Below, piece by piece: positions 24,873 to 34,756 of a stretch of DNA of 64,000 nucleotides. The first letter of the stretch is position 1; each line of letters opens with the position of its first letter. The DNA is from Cytobacillus firmus NBRC 15306. Lineage in GTDB: Bacteria > Bacillota > Bacilli > Bacillales > Cytobacillaceae. The notes under the pieces were generated by a model. The model was not told where the DNA came from, did not search any database, and worked only from the letters and a program-made list of their open reading frames with translations. The position numbers and the translations under genes are program-made. The DNA lies in NCBI RefSeq assembly GCF_001591465.1, contig NZ_BCUY01000002.1, positions 1 through 64,000 of the forward strand. The letters are read 5' to 3'.

Positions 24873-26507
24873 ATGGAGATTCTTAATCTCTCATTACCGG
24901 CGACAAACCGGTTTGCAACAGATTATATTGCACAAACAGAAGAACTTATGCAGTTTTTTCACTATCGTTATAATTCGGATTCTGATTATAAAGCAAGGTT
25001 AGCTGAACTAAAGGGCCGTTCGTTTATGAGAAATGAACTTTCTCAATATATTGGAGAGTTTATGGATCGTTTTCCTTCTTCCCCAGCAGTTTATGACTCG
25101 CTAAATAAGCTTAAGCAAGACAATAGTGCAGTGATTATCGGAGGGCAGCAGGCAGGGATTTTGACGGGACCTCTCTATACTATACATAAAGTCATCTCAA
25201 TCATACATCTTGCAAAACAGCAGGAAAGTAAGCTGGGCATACCCGTTGTACCTGTTTTCTGGATTGCGGGCGAGGATCATGACTATCAGGAAGTAAATCA
25301 TATTTTCATCGAGAAGAATAATAATATGGAAAAAATGACTTATCCTGAAAAAGTTTTAGAGAAGAAAATGATATCAAATATCCATTTGAACCGTGAAACG
25401 TGCAGGGCATGGGTGGAAGACATCATTGAAACTTTCGGAGAGACCGAACATACAAAAAATCTCCTTTTGATATTGGAAGAAATAATTATGCATTCCCAAA
25501 CCTATGTGGATTTCTTTGCCGGCATTATCATGCATTTATTTAAAGAAACAGGGCTTCTTCTTGTTGATTCCGGTGATCAAAGGCTCCGCAGACTTGAAAG
25601 CAGTATTTTTGGCAAACAGATAAAAGGCTTTAAAGAAATAACAAACCGTGTGAAAAGCCAGCAGCATAGACTGGAGAATGCCGGATTTCCAAATGCCATT
25701 GATTTGAGTGAAAATGCTGCCAATATGTTTTACTATGATGAAAAGCATAAAGAAAGGATCCTTTTGGAGTTCAATCAGGAGAAAAGGGTATTTACAGGGA
25801 AGGAATGCTTCCATGAGTTTACCATGAATGAACTTATGGAGATTGCTGAAAATCATCCAGAAAGACTTAGCAATAATGTGGTGACAAGACCCATCACTCA
25901 GGAATGCCTGTTTCCGGTTCTTGCCTTTATCGCAGGGCCTGGCGAAATTGCCTATTGGGCTGAACTGAAAATGGCATTTGAATGGTTTGGGATGAAAATG
26001 CCTCCTATTATGCCACGTTTGAATATAACCTTTTTAGAACGGTCTGCAGAAAGTGATTTGGACGATTTAGGACTTGATTTGCAGGGTGTGCTCGTATCAG
26101 GAACGGAAGGAGTTAAGGAAGCTTATTTAAAGAGTATAAAAAATGAATGCATAGAAGAACAATTCCGAAAAACAAAAGATCAATTAAAACAAAACTATGA
26201 GCTTATTGAAGAGCTTACATTAAAAGAGGTTAGTGCCCTTCTTCCAATGTTGAAGAAAAATGAAGAACTGTTATTAAAGCAGATAGATTTCATGGAGAAT
26301 AAAATTCAGAAATCCATACAGCAAAAGTATGATGTGGTCATTAAAAAATATGAAAAAGCTGAAAACTCCCTGAGACCGGGCGGAATTCCTCAGGAGAGAG
26401 TGTGGAATATTCTTCATTACCTTAATAAATATGGAATAGGTTTTCTTGAGGAATTACTTGATCTCTCATTTGATTTTGATGGGACACACAAAGTCATAAA
26501 AATTTAA
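24873..26507 (+). CDS. bshC: bacillithiol biosynthesis cysteine-adding enzyme BshC
   Basis: BshC (YllA) joins cysteine to glucosaminyl-malate in the last step of bacillithiol synthesis, the main low-molecular-weight thiol of these bacteria. The 544-residue protein has the family hallmarks VIIGGQQAGILTGPLYTIHK, VPVFWIAGEDHDYQEVNH near residues 125-145 and PVLAFIAGPGEIAYWAELK, and a coiled-coil region at about 430-500. AAGGAAG precedes ATG 24873; an upstream in-frame start at 24843 has none. The gene precedes mraZ as in B. subtilis. Confidence 0.94.
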   Translation: MEILNLSLPATNRFATDYIAQTEELMQFFHYRYNSDSDYKARLAELKGRSFMRNELSQYIGEFMDRFPSSPAVYDSLNKLKQDNSAVIIGGQQAGILTGPLYTIHKVISIIHLAKQQESKLGIPVVPVFWIAGEDHDYQEVNHIFIEKNNNMEKMTYPEKVLEKKMISNIHLNRETCRAWVEDIIETFGETEHTKNLLLILEEIIMHSQTYVDFFAGIIMHLFKETGLLLVDSGDQRLRRLESSIFGKQIKGFKEITNRVKSQQHRLENAGFPNAIDLSENAANMFYYDEKHKERILLEFNQEKRVFTGKECFHEFTMNELMEIAENHPERLSNNVVTRPITQECLFPVLAFIAGPGEIAYWAELKMAFEWFGMKMPPIMPRLNITFLERSAESDLDDLGLDLQGVLVSGTEGVKEAYLKSIKNECIEEQFRKTKDQLKQNYELIEELTLKEVSALLPMLKKNEELLLKQIDFMENKIQKSIQQKYDVVIKKYEKAENSLRPGGIPQERVWNILHYLNKYGIGFLEELLDLSFDFDGTHKVIKI

Positions 26508-26525
26508 TATTCGCCATTATTCTTC

Positions 26526-26556
26526 GGGCCTTATCCATTGGGATAAGGTCTTTTTC
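26526..26556 (+). terminator. terminator after bshC
   Basis: gccttatcc pairs with ggataaggt around a four-base loop, followed by CTTTTTC. It isolates bshC from the dcw cluster. Confidence 0.75.
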
Positions 26557-26736
26557 ATATTGAAAAAGAGGGTGAAACCCCTTTATTATCTGTGATCTCC
26601 CCTTTAAAAAAACATGTGAAACAACAGTAAAGAGTTTAAAGAAAATGTAATAAAAAGACGAACGGAAAATGGGCGAATACCTTATGGGAAGCAGGATTTC
26701 AAATGTAGTGGTAGAATAATTAAAAACATGTGGAGG

Positions 26737-26784
26737 AAAGTGGGGGATTGTGGTACATTTGAGTTAGAAAGTGGGTGCAGTGGG
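26737..26784 (+). promoter_or_regulatory. MraZ operator, two pairs of GTGG boxes
   Basis: AAAGTGGGGGATTGTGG (26737-26753) and AAAGTGGGTGCAGTGGG (26768-26784) each hold two GTGG-type heptamers ten bases apart. The two pairs are 31 bp apart, three helical turns. MraZ binds direct GTGG/TGGG repeats in front of its own gene in other bacteria. The second pair runs up to the mraZ start codon at 26786 and includes its only possible ribosome binding site. Confidence 0.65.
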
Positions 26785-26785
26785 T

Positions 26786-27217
26786 ATGTTCATGGGTGAG
26801 TTCCATCACAACGTTGATAATAAAGGCCGTCTCATCGTGCCATCCAAGTTCCGTGATAGCTTAGGCGAAACATTTGTTTTGACACGCGGACTTGATCAAT
26901 GTTTGTTTGGCTACCCCATGGATGAGTGGAGGCAGCTTGAAGAGAAATTAAAAGGCCTTCCGCTTACTAAAAAAGATGCCCGTGCATTTACCCGTTTTTT
27001 CTTTTCAGGTGCCACTGAATGTGAAATAGATAAGCAAGGAAGAATAAATATTGCTTCCCCGCTTCTGCAATATGCAAAATTGGAAAAAGAATGTGTAGTG
27101 CTGGGCGTTTCCAATCGGATCGAGATATGGAGCAAAAATCTTTGGGAAGACTATTTTGCAGAATCAGAGGAATCTTTTGCTGATATTGCGGAAAATATGA
27201 TTGGGTTTGATATATAA
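26786..27217 (+). CDS. mraZ: transcriptional regulator MraZ
   Basis: The 143-residue first protein of the dcw cluster, with two SpoVT/AbrB-like MraZ repeats (about residues 1-60 and 72-130), each with the DxxGR motif: [17 protein letters not shown] and [15 protein letters not shown]. It is a ring-forming DNA-binding protein that represses its own operon in E. coli. I start it at ATG 26786 ([11 protein letters not shown]), matching the family. The ribosome binding site is weak (GCAGTGGG), and is part of the proposed operator. Confidence 0.92.
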   Translation: MFMGEFHHNVDNKGRLIVPSKFRDSLGETFVLTRGLDQCLFGYPMDEWRQLEEKLKGLPLTKKDARAFTRFFFSGATECEIDKQGRINIASPLLQYAKLEKECVVLGVSNRIEIWSKNLWEDYFAESEESFADIAENMIGFDI

Positions 27218-27328
27218 TGGGAATGTTTTAGTAATATAATTTCCCGTGAAACAAAGATACTTGTTTAGCTCCGGATGCTTAAGTTGCGTCTTGTGCTTCT
27301 CTGATTGGAAAGGTGGATTCATTCAACA

Positions 27329-28261
27329 ATGTTTGAACATACAACAGTACTATTAAAAGAAACAGTAGAGGGCTTAAACATCCATCCTGATGGTGTGTAC
27401 GTGGATTGTACCCTGGGCGGCGCCGGCCACAGTAAATTAATTCTTACTCAGCTGTCTGAAAAGGGAAAGCTATACGCATTTGACCAGGATGACACAGCAA
27501 TTGCACATGCAAAAGAAAAATTGGCTGAATATGGCGACAGAATCACGATTATCAAAAGTAATTTCAAGTATCTTCAGGAAGAGCTTGAAAACCTTGGTGT
27601 CTCTAAAGTTGATGGTGTTTTATATGATCTTGGCGTTTCTTCACCTCAACTGGATACACCTGAAAGAGGATTCAGCTATCATAATGATGCCCCGCTTGAT
27701 ATGAGAATGGATACCGGCGCTGATATTTCTGCTTATGATGTGGTAAACAGCTGGGAATATGGTGAACTTGTGAAAATCTTCTTCAGATATGGAGAAGAGA
27801 AATTCTCGAAGCAAATTGCGAGGAAAATAGAAGCGGCCAGGGAAGTTTCTCCAATAGAAACAACAGGCCAGCTGGTTGAAATTATTAAAGAGGCCATTCC
27901 TGCACCTGCCAGGCGAAAAGGCGGACATCCCGCCAAGCGTGTTTTTCAGGCAATTAGAATAGCTGTGAATGATGAACTGGGTGTATTTGAGGATTCTCTG
28001 CACCAGGCTATTGACATATTAAATCCGAATGGAAGAATCAGCGTAATCACGTTTCACTCACTGGAAGACCGGATTTGCAAAGCTGCCTTTAAAAAAGCCA
28101 GTGAAACACCGAATCTGCCTCCCGGCCTGCCGATTATTCCAGATGAATATAAACCAACCTTAAAGCTAATTAACAGAAAGCCGATTCTGCCTTCAGAGGA
28201 AGAGCTGGAACATAATAATCGAGCGAGGTCCGCAAAGCTGAGAATAGCAGAAAAGCTTTAA
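27329..28261 (+). CDS. rsmH: 16S rRNA (cytosine1402-N4)-methyltransferase RsmH
   Basis: RsmH (MraW) methylates N4 of C1402 in the P site of 16S rRNA. The 310-residue protein starts [16 protein letters not shown] and carries the SAM-binding [13 protein letters not shown] at about residues 27-39, [18 protein letters not shown] at about 104-121, and the C-terminal [22 protein letters not shown] precedes ATG 27329. It is the second gene of the dcw operon, 111 bases after mraZ. Confidence 0.95.
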   Translation: MFEHTTVLLKETVEGLNIHPDGVYVDCTLGGAGHSKLILTQLSEKGKLYAFDQDDTAIAHAKEKLAEYGDRITIIKSNFKYLQEELENLGVSKVDGVLYDLGVSSPQLDTPERGFSYHNDAPLDMRMDTGADISAYDVVNSWEYGELVKIFFRYGEEKFSKQIARKIEAAREVSPIETTGQLVEIIKEAIPAPARRKGGHPAKRVFQAIRIAVNDELGVFEDSLHQAIDILNPNGRISVITFHSLEDRICKAAFKKASETPNLPPGLPIIPDEYKPTLKLINRKPILPSEEELEHNNRARSAKLRIAEKL

Positions 28262-28304
28262 TCGAATACCGAAATAGAGAATAAAAAATTACAGGAGGGG
28301 AATT

Positions 28305-28670
28305 ATGAGCAATTTAGCCCGAAAAATTCAGGAAGAAAAACAATATGATGTTCAAACCCAGCCCGTACAGGCCCCAAAGAAATTAAAAACCAAAAAGTCC
28401 TGGCTTTCCCCCGGCGAGAAAATACTGGGACTTGCTTTCACTGGCATTGTTTGTTTTGGTGCAGTGCAAATGGTTTCAAATCAGGCAGCCATTTACGAAG
28501 TAAACAAAGAAATTCAGCAAACAGAAGAAGCAATCCAAACGCAGAACAAAGTAAATACAGATCTCAAAATGCAAGTGAGCGAATTAAGTACATACGAGCG
28601 CATTAAAGCAAAAGCTGAAGAAATGGGTCTCAAATTCAGCGGAAATAATGTCAAGGTCGTGGAAGATTAA
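28305..28670 (+). CDS. ftsL: cell division protein FtsL
   Basis: A 121-residue bitopic membrane protein of the divisome. A basic cytoplasmic tail (about residues 1-37) leads to one membrane segment (ILGLAFTGIVCFGAVQMVS) and an extracellular coiled coil (about 58-105) that pairs with DivIC, which is encoded elsewhere. It bridges FtsQ/DivIB and PBP2B. AGGAGGGG precedes ATG 28305, and the stop overlaps the start of pbpB by one base, so translation is coupled. Confidence 0.92.
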   Translation: MSNLARKIQEEKQYDVQTQPVQAPKKLKTKKSWLSPGEKILGLAFTGIVCFGAVQMVSNQAAIYEVNKEIQQTEEAIQTQNKVNTDLKMQVSELSTYERIKAKAEEMGLKFSGNNVKVVED

Positions 28671-30892
28671 TGAAGAAACAGCCAAATATCAATTTTGGAG
28701 CAGCGATATTATTTTTAATATTCAGCCTGCTCTTTTTTGTATTAATTTTTCGCTTTGTTTCCATTCAGGCAACGGGTGAAGCAGCGGGCCACGCACTTGC
28801 GGCTAAGGCTCAGCAGAAATATGAACGCGAAAAGACAATTCAGGCTAAAAGGGGCACTATTTATGACCGTAATGGGGAAGTCATTGCCGAAGATACTATT
28901 TCCTACAAGCTTGTAGCAATCCTTGACAAAAGCATGAAACCTGATTATGTGAAAGACCCTGGAAAAACAGCAGCGGCGCTTTCAAAAGCTATTGACCTGG
29001 AAGAGTCGGAGATTTATAGAATTTTAACAAAGAAAACAAAAAATGGAAAAAAACCATTCCAGGTTGAATTTGGAAAAGAGGGCCGCGATCTTCCGCTAAA
29101 GACAAAAAGAGAAATTGAAGATATGAAATTGCCGGGGATTACATTCATAACAGATTCAAAACGGTTTTATCCAAATGGAGTCTTCGCCTCACATTTAGTA
29201 GGGTATGTTGAAAAGAAAAAATCGAAGACAAATAAAACCGATACAGTCGGGATGCTTGGCCTTGAACAGAGCTTAAATAATGTGCTCACAGGAAAAGATG
29301 GAAAATTCAGCTATGAAAGTGATATATGGGGCTATCTGCTTCCTAATGGAGATCAAAAAATCCAGCCGGCCCAAAATGGTAAAGATGTGTATCTGACGAT
29401 CGATAAAAAGATCCAGACCTTCCTCGAAGATTCTATGAATAAAGTAGACGAGGAATATAAGCCGAAAAAGATGGTAGCAGTTGTAGCTGATGCTAAAACA
29501 GGTGAAATTTTGGCTATGGGACAGAGGCCGTCATTTCATCCGAAAACAAAGGAAGGCATTGAAGACACTTGGCATAATGAGGTGATTGAAAACTCCTTTG
29601 AGCCCGGATCAACCATGAAAATCTTTACTTTGGCTGCTGCCATTGAGGAGGGTGAGTTTGATCCGAATGAATGGTATAAATCAGGAAGTTATAAAGTGAC
29701 GGAAAATTCACCGGCTATACGCGACCATAACCAGGGACGCGGCTGGGGATCCATTACTTACCTTGAAGGTGTTCAGCGTTCATCGAATGTAGCTTTTGCG
29801 AAAATTGTGAAAGAAAAGCTCGGGTATGAAAAATACATGGAATATATAACAAAGTTCGGATTTGAAAATCCCACGGGAATTGACCTGCCGAATGAAACGG
29901 GCGGAAAGATCGCTTATGAGTGGCCGCTAGATAAGGTAACTACCGGATTCGGACAAGGGTCGGCCATTACGCCTATACAGCAGATACAGGCAGCTACTGC
30001 CATTGCAAATGACGGAAAAATGATGCAGCCGCATGTCATCAGCAGTATTGTTAATAGCGATAAAAATGAAGTCGTGAAAAAAACAGAGCCGAAGGTGAAG
30101 GGAAATCCCATTTCAGCAGAAACAGCAAAGAAAACCAGGGATATCCTGGAAACAGTTGTGTCTTCTGAAAACGGAACAGGCTATAAAAGGTATAATATCG
30201 AAGGCTACGAGGTTGCCGGAAAAACGGGGACTGCTCAAATCCCTGATCCAAATGGGGGGGGATATTTAACGGGTCATGAAAATTTTATCTTCTCGTTTTT
30301 AGGCATGGCGCCAAAAGATGATCCTGAACTGATCATCTATGTAGCGGTCCAGCAGCCGGATATTGACCTCAGTACAAATGGTGCAGAACCTGTTGCTAAG
30401 ATTTTTACACCGGTAATGAAAAGCAGTCTCCAATATTTAAATATTGAACCCGCAAAAGAACTAAAGGCAAACTCAGAACAAGCACCTGAAGTGGAAGGAA
30501 AAACAGTTGAGGAAGCAATAGCACAATTGAAAAAATCCGGATTTGAAGCTATTGTGCTGGGAAAGGGCAGCAAGGTGCAAAGCCAGGTCCCTGGCAATAT
30601 GTATAATTTGCTTGAAGGAGAAAGAGTGATTTTGAAGACGGAAGGCGAATTAACAGTGCCTGATATGACTGGATGGTCACTAAGGGACGTCATGAAGGTG
30701 GCAAAGCTTGCTGACTTAAAGCTTAATACTGTAGGAAGCGGATATGTGGTGAAACAAAATCTAAAAGCCGGTTCTGCGCTTAGGGAAGGTGACTATTTAA
30801 TCGTCGAACTTAAGCAGCCTGCTGAGAAATATAATGAGGAGAACCTCCAATCAGAAGAGCAGCAGGAAGAGAAGGAAGCAGTGCTGGATTAA
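28670..30892 (+). CDS. pbpB: septal transpeptidase PBP2B
   Basis: A 740-residue class B penicillin-binding protein that cross-links peptidoglycan at the division septum. One membrane anchor (residues 12-32) is followed by the dimerisation domain with RGTIYDRNGE (61-70), and the transpeptidase domain with the active-site STMK (Ser 314), SSN (371-373) and KTGTAQ (518-523). Two PASTA domains close the protein (about 592-652 and 653-715), then an acidic Glu/Gln-rich tail of 25 residues. It is coupled to ftsL by overlap and followed by a weak hairpin before spoVD. Confidence 0.95.
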   Translation: MKKQPNINFGAAILFLIFSLLFFVLIFRFVSIQATGEAAGHALAAKAQQKYEREKTIQAKRGTIYDRNGEVIAEDTISYKLVAILDKSMKPDYVKDPGKTAAALSKAIDLEESEIYRILTKKTKNGKKPFQVEFGKEGRDLPLKTKREIEDMKLPGITFITDSKRFYPNGVFASHLVGYVEKKKSKTNKTDTVGMLGLEQSLNNVLTGKDGKFSYESDIWGYLLPNGDQKIQPAQNGKDVYLTIDKKIQTFLEDSMNKVDEEYKPKKMVAVVADAKTGEILAMGQRPSFHPKTKEGIEDTWHNEVIENSFEPGSTMKIFTLAAAIEEGEFDPNEWYKSGSYKVTENSPAIRDHNQGRGWGSITYLEGVQRSSNVAFAKIVKEKLGYEKYMEYITKFGFENPTGIDLPNETGGKIAYEWPLDKVTTGFGQGSAITPIQQIQAATAIANDGKMMQPHVISSIVNSDKNEVVKKTEPKVKGNPISAETAKKTRDILETVVSSENGTGYKRYNIEGYEVAGKTGTAQIPDPNGGGYLTGHENFIFSFLGMAPKDDPELIIYVAVQQPDIDLSTNGAEPVAKIFTPVMKSSLQYLNIEPAKELKANSEQAPEVEGKTVEEAIAQLKKSGFEAIVLGKGSKVQSQVPGNMYNLLEGERVILKTEGELTVPDMTGWSLRDVMKVAKLADLKLNTVGSGYVVKQNLKAGSALREGDYLIVELKQPAEKYNEENLQSEEQQEEKEAVLD

Positions 30893-30898
30893 ATGAAG

Positions 30899-30937
30899 AA
30901 CGTACTGCCGGATGTTCGGCAGTGCGTTCTATTCATT
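30899..30937 (+). terminator. hairpin between pbpB and spoVD
   Basis: gaacgtactgccg pairs with cggcagtgcgttc, a long stem with one mismatch, but it is followed only by TATTCATTTT. It may be a partial terminator separating vegetative pbpB from sporulation gene spoVD. Confidence 0.55.
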
Positions 30938-30990
30938 TTGGTACAAGCATATATTGGAACGAGCCATAATCTAAGGAGGTTCGTCCGTAC

Positions 30991-32907
30991 ATGCGTGTTT
31001 CAAATGTGACCGTTCGAAAACGGCTGACTGCAGCGTTGTTTGTTGGTATTCTCGTTTTTTTTATTATTGATTTGCGTCTGGGATATGTTCAATTTTTTCT
31101 GGGGAATGTGCTTACAGATGGCGCAAAGGAGCTCTGGAGCAGAGATATCCCCTTCGAACCGGAAAGAGGAGAAATCGTCGACCGCAACGGTGTTCCGCTG
31201 GCTACGAATGTCAGTGCCCCAACTGTCTATGTTGTACCCAGGCAAATAAAAGATCCTGCTGATGCTGCAGAGAAATTGGCTGCAGTGCTGAATATGTCAA
31301 AAGAAAAAGCTTACCAGCTTATCACAAAAAGAGCATCAAGTGTGAAAATCCCTGAAGGCCGAAAAATTTCCCATGAAAAAGCGAAAGAAATCCGTGGCCT
31401 GGAAATTGAAGGCATATATATCGGAGAAGATTCAAAACGCCATTACCCTTTCGGGAATTATCTCTCGCATGTTTTGGGGTTTTCGGGAATTGATAATCAG
31501 GGTCTTATGGGTCTAGAATTATATTATGATGAAGAACTAAAAGGAAAAAAAGGATCTGTTAAGTTTTATGCGAATGCAAAGGGAGAACGGATGAACGATA
31601 TGGCGGATGACTACAAGCCGCCGGTTGATGGTATGGATTTAAAGCTCACTATCGATTCCAAAATTCAGACAATCGTAGAAAGGGAGCTTGATATTGCCCA
31701 AGCTGAATACAAACCTGATGGAATAATTGCAATTGCCATGAATCCAAATAACGGGGAAGTTCTTGCCATGGCCAGCAGGCCCGATTTTGACCCTGCGAAT
31801 TTCAGGAATGTACCCCCGGAAATTTACAACCGCAACCTGCCAATCTGGAGTACATACGAGCCTGGTTCCACATTCAAAATCATCACTTTGGCAGCTGCTT
31901 TAGAAGAGGGCAAAGTAGACTTGGAAAAGGATCATTTCCATGACCCGGGATCTGTTGAAGTTGGCGGTGCCAGACTAAGATGCTGGAAAAAGGGCGGTCA
32001 TGGCAGCCAGACTTATCTTGAAGTAGTACAGAATTCCTGTAACCCTGGTTTTGTAGAGCTGGGTGAGCGATTAGGCAAAGAAAAACTGTTTAAATATATC
32101 CGTGACTTCGGGTTCGGAGAAAAGACCGGTATCGATCTGCAGGGCGAAGGGAAAGGGATTCTATTTAATCTCGATCGGGTTGGCCCTATTGAGCAGGCAA
32201 CTACTGCTTTTGGACAGGGAGTTTCCGTGACTCCGATTCAGCAGGTAGCAGCCATTTCGGCTGCCGTTAATGGAGGAACATTATATACACCTTATATAGC
32301 CAAAGAGCTTATTAATCCGGCTACCGGAGAAATATTGATGAAAAAATCACCTGATGCAAAGAGAAAAGTAATCTCAAAGGAAACATCAGATGAAATCCGA
32401 AAAGCGCTTGAATCAGTTGTGGCAAAAGGATCAGGAAAAAAAGCGTTCGTTGACGGATATCGTGTTGGGGGAAAAACCGGGACTGCCCAAAAAGCGCAGA
32501 ATGGCCGGTACCTGGAAAATAACCATATCGTATCATTTATAGGATTCGCACCTGCTGATGATCCTCAGCTCGTCGTGTATGTGGCTGTGGATAATCCAAA
32601 AGGAACCGTTCAATTTGGGGGTGTTGTTGCTGCTCCGATTGTAGGGGAAATCATGGGGGATAGCCTGCGGGCAATGGGTGTAAAGCCCCGCAAAGATCAA
32701 ATTGAAAAAGAGCTGACATGGATGGATTCCCCAATGATTGAGGTTCCGGATATGGTAGGTCTCACAAAGAAAGACCTTGGTGAACTATATCTTAACCTGA
32801 AAATTGATGCAAGCGGGACAGGAAATACGGTGGTGGAGCAAACGCCTCAGCCGGGCATTAAGTTAAAAGAAGGTTCAACGATCCGCCTGTATTTTGATGA
32901 CAAATAA
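30991..32907 (+). CDS. spoVD: sporulation-specific transpeptidase SpoVD
   Basis: A 638-residue class B penicillin-binding protein that works with the glycosyltransferase SpoVE to make spore cortex. A membrane anchor lies at residues 13-29, RGEIVDRNGVPL at 59-70, and the transpeptidase motifs STFK (Ser 293), SCN (349-351) and KTGTAQ (495-500). One C-terminal PASTA domain (about 580-637) separates it from the two-PASTA PBP2B upstream. In B. subtilis redox control of two cysteines in SpoVD involves StoA and CcdA; here Cys 331 and Cys 350 are the candidates. AAGGAGG precedes ATG 30991. Confidence 0.94.
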   Translation: MRVSNVTVRKRLTAALFVGILVFFIIDLRLGYVQFFLGNVLTDGAKELWSRDIPFEPERGEIVDRNGVPLATNVSAPTVYVVPRQIKDPADAAEKLAAVLNMSKEKAYQLITKRASSVKIPEGRKISHEKAKEIRGLEIEGIYIGEDSKRHYPFGNYLSHVLGFSGIDNQGLMGLELYYDEELKGKKGSVKFYANAKGERMNDMADDYKPPVDGMDLKLTIDSKIQTIVERELDIAQAEYKPDGIIAIAMNPNNGEVLAMASRPDFDPANFRNVPPEIYNRNLPIWSTYEPGSTFKIITLAAALEEGKVDLEKDHFHDPGSVEVGGARLRCWKKGGHGSQTYLEVVQNSCNPGFVELGERLGKEKLFKYIRDFGFGEKTGIDLQGEGKGILFNLDRVGPIEQATTAFGQGVSVTPIQQVAAISAAVNGGTLYTPYIAKELINPATGEILMKKSPDAKRKVISKETSDEIRKALESVVAKGSGKKAFVDGYRVGGKTGTAQKAQNGRYLENNHIVSFIGFAPADDPQLVVYVAVDNPKGTVQFGGVVAAPIVGEIMGDSLRAMGVKPRKDQIEKELTWMDSPMIEVPDMVGLTKKDLGELYLNLKIDASGTGNTVVEQTPQPGIKLKEGSTIRLYFDDK

Positions 32908-32920
32908 TAATAGGAATGAG

Positions 32921-32955
32921 GGCGGCTTCCTCCTGCGCCGCCTGAATTTTTTTGT
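32921..32955 (+). terminator. terminator after spoVD
   Basis: ggcggc pairs with gccgcc around ten bases, followed by TTTTTTT. Confidence 0.72.
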
Positions 32956-33088
32956 TTGTAAGGAAACTGTAACATACTTTCAAGGTTTGGCTTCTATATA
33001 TTAAATAGCTAAAAAAGCGATTATCCTGTACAATATATATCGCCATCATTTAGAATGTAATTTTGATTATATTTATTTATCGCAGTCT

Positions 33089-33214
33089 AACGGGCAGTAA
33101 GACCCCACTTCAAGACTAAGAGGAATCAATGGAGATAAGCGGGGGTCAAACTGCCCGTATAGGCCCGATTGGTTCAACTAACAATTAGCGGGGAAAAAGC
33201 ACTCCCCACTTAAT
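33089..33214 (+). repeat. two-hairpin intergenic repeat in the murE leader
   Basis: The 387-base gap between spoVD and murE holds a structured element. ACGGGCAGT (33090-33098) pairs with ACTGCCCGT (33150-33158), and inside it GACCCC pairs with GGGGTC (33101-33106 with 33142-33147). A second hairpin, GCGGGGA / TCCCCAC, lies at 33188-33208, after a linker with GGCCCGATTGGTTCAACTAA. I recall very similar sequences as dispersed intergenic repeats in Bacillaceae, but cannot verify copy number here. It may derive from the end of a small mobile element; this is inference. Confidence 0.6.
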
Positions 33215-33294
33215 TGAAGTTTCACTTTATACTGACCAGCTTCACTAAAAAAGGGAATAGTTTTGCTCTGTTTAACATGAGAGGAATGGTAAAG

Positions 33295-34755
33295 ATGGAA
33301 TTACATAAACTGCTGCGATTTTTACAGCCTTATATGACATATAAAGGGGAAAACCCTGAAATCACAGCGATTGTTAACGATAACCGGAAAGTTACACCTG
33401 GAAGTCTGTTTGTTTGCATTGAGGGCTATACGGTGGATGGCCATGACTTTGCAGTTTCTGCTGCCGAAAAAGGTGCAGCAGCTGTAGTTGCCCAAAAAGA
33501 GCTGGACTTGAATATCCCGGTTATAGTGGTTAAAAATACAAAACGGGCGATGGCCGTGCTGGCTGATGCTTTTTATGGACAGCCGAGCAAGCAGCTCCAT
33601 TTAATCGGCATAACAGGGACTAATGGCAAAACAACAACAAGCCATTTAATTGAAAAGATCCTTGCTGATGCAGGAAGGAAAACCGGCTTAATTGGCACGA
33701 TGTATACGAAGATTGCCGATGAAACCTTTGAAGTGAAAAATACAACTCCTGAAAGTTTGACTTTGCAAAGCACATTTAGAAAAATGGCAGATGCTGGTGT
33801 GGATTCAGCTGTAATGGAAGTGTCTTCCCATGCACTTGTTGAAGGCCGCGTTCATGGCTGTGATTTTAATATAGCCGTATTTACAAACCTGACACAGGAT
33901 CACCTGGATTATCATAAAACAATGGATGAATACAGGAGAGCAAAAGGGCTGTTGTTTGCCCAGCTTGGAAGCGCCTATAATCATGATGAACCGAAGTATG
34001 CCATTTTAAATTCAGATGACCCTGCTTCTGCAGAATATGAAAAATCGACGGCAGCTCACGTTATTTCCTATGGAATTGATCAGCAAGCTGATCTTCGGGC
34101 CATTAACATTCAGATGACTGCAGCCGGTACGGAATTTGACTTAATCTCTCCATTCGGGAAGCATAAAGTTTCTTTAAAATTGATAGGCAAGTTCAGCATC
34201 TATAATGTCCTTGCCAGTATTGGGGCAGGTATCGCTGCAGGGATATCAATCTCTCAAATCATTAAATCTGCGGAAGAAGTCAAAGGGGTAGCCGGCAGAT
34301 TTGAAACCGTAGATGCTGGCCAGGATTTTTCTGTGATCGTTGATTATTCGCATACACCGGACAGCCTGAAAAATGCTCTGGAAACGGTAAAGCAATTTGC
34401 CCTGAAGCGCATTTTCGCCATCGTGGGCTGCGGCGGAGACAGAGACAAATCAAAACGTCCGCTTATGGCTGAAATTGCATGCCAGTACAGTACAGATCCA
34501 ATCTTTACTTCAGACAATCCGAGAAGTGAAGACCCGATCCAAATCCTGAGGGATATGGAAGAGGGAGTAAAAGGTGAAAGTTATAAAATAATCGTCGATC
34601 GAAAAGAGGCCATTCACTATGCGGTGAAAAATGCCAGTGAAGGAGACGTTATCTTAATAGCAGGAAAGGGCCATGAGACCTATCAGATTGTAGGCAGCCA
34701 TGTTTTTGACTTTGATGACCGTCTGGTGGCAAAAGAGGCTATAGAGGAGCGATAA
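33295..34755 (+). CDS. murE: UDP-MurNAc-tripeptide synthetase MurE (meso-DAP type)
   Basis: MurE adds meso-diaminopimelate to UDP-MurNAc-L-Ala-D-Glu in the cytosol. The 486-residue enzyme has the ATP loop [16 protein letters not shown] at about residues 107-122 and the signature DNPR in [10 protein letters not shown] at about 404-413, which marks meso-DAP rather than lysine specificity. GAGAGGA precedes ATG 33295 at nine bases. An open frame extends to 33214 but lacks a ribosome binding site. It probably has its own promoter downstream of the spoVD terminator. Confidence 0.95.
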   Translation: MELHKLLRFLQPYMTYKGENPEITAIVNDNRKVTPGSLFVCIEGYTVDGHDFAVSAAEKGAAAVVAQKELDLNIPVIVVKNTKRAMAVLADAFYGQPSKQLHLIGITGTNGKTTTSHLIEKILADAGRKTGLIGTMYTKIADETFEVKNTTPESLTLQSTFRKMADAGVDSAVMEVSSHALVEGRVHGCDFNIAVFTNLTQDHLDYHKTMDEYRRAKGLLFAQLGSAYNHDEPKYAILNSDDPASAEYEKSTAAHVISYGIDQQADLRAINIQMTAAGTEFDLISPFGKHKVSLKLIGKFSIYNVLASIGAGIAAGISISQIIKSAEEVKGVAGRFETVDAGQDFSVIVDYSHTPDSLKNALETVKQFALKRIFAIVGCGGDRDKSKRPLMAEIACQYSTDPIFTSDNPRSEDPIQILRDMEEGVKGESYKIIVDRKEAIHYAVKNASEGDVILIAGKGHETYQIVGSHVFDFDDRLVAKEAIEER

Positions 34756-34756
34756 A

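Noticed and set aside
30947-30971. Sigma-E-like promoter (GCATATAT and CATAATCT) directly upstream of spoVD
   Set aside because: The predicted transcription start would fall inside the spoVD ribosome binding site at 30973-30979 and cut it off, so the match is probably chance or the real start is elsewhere.
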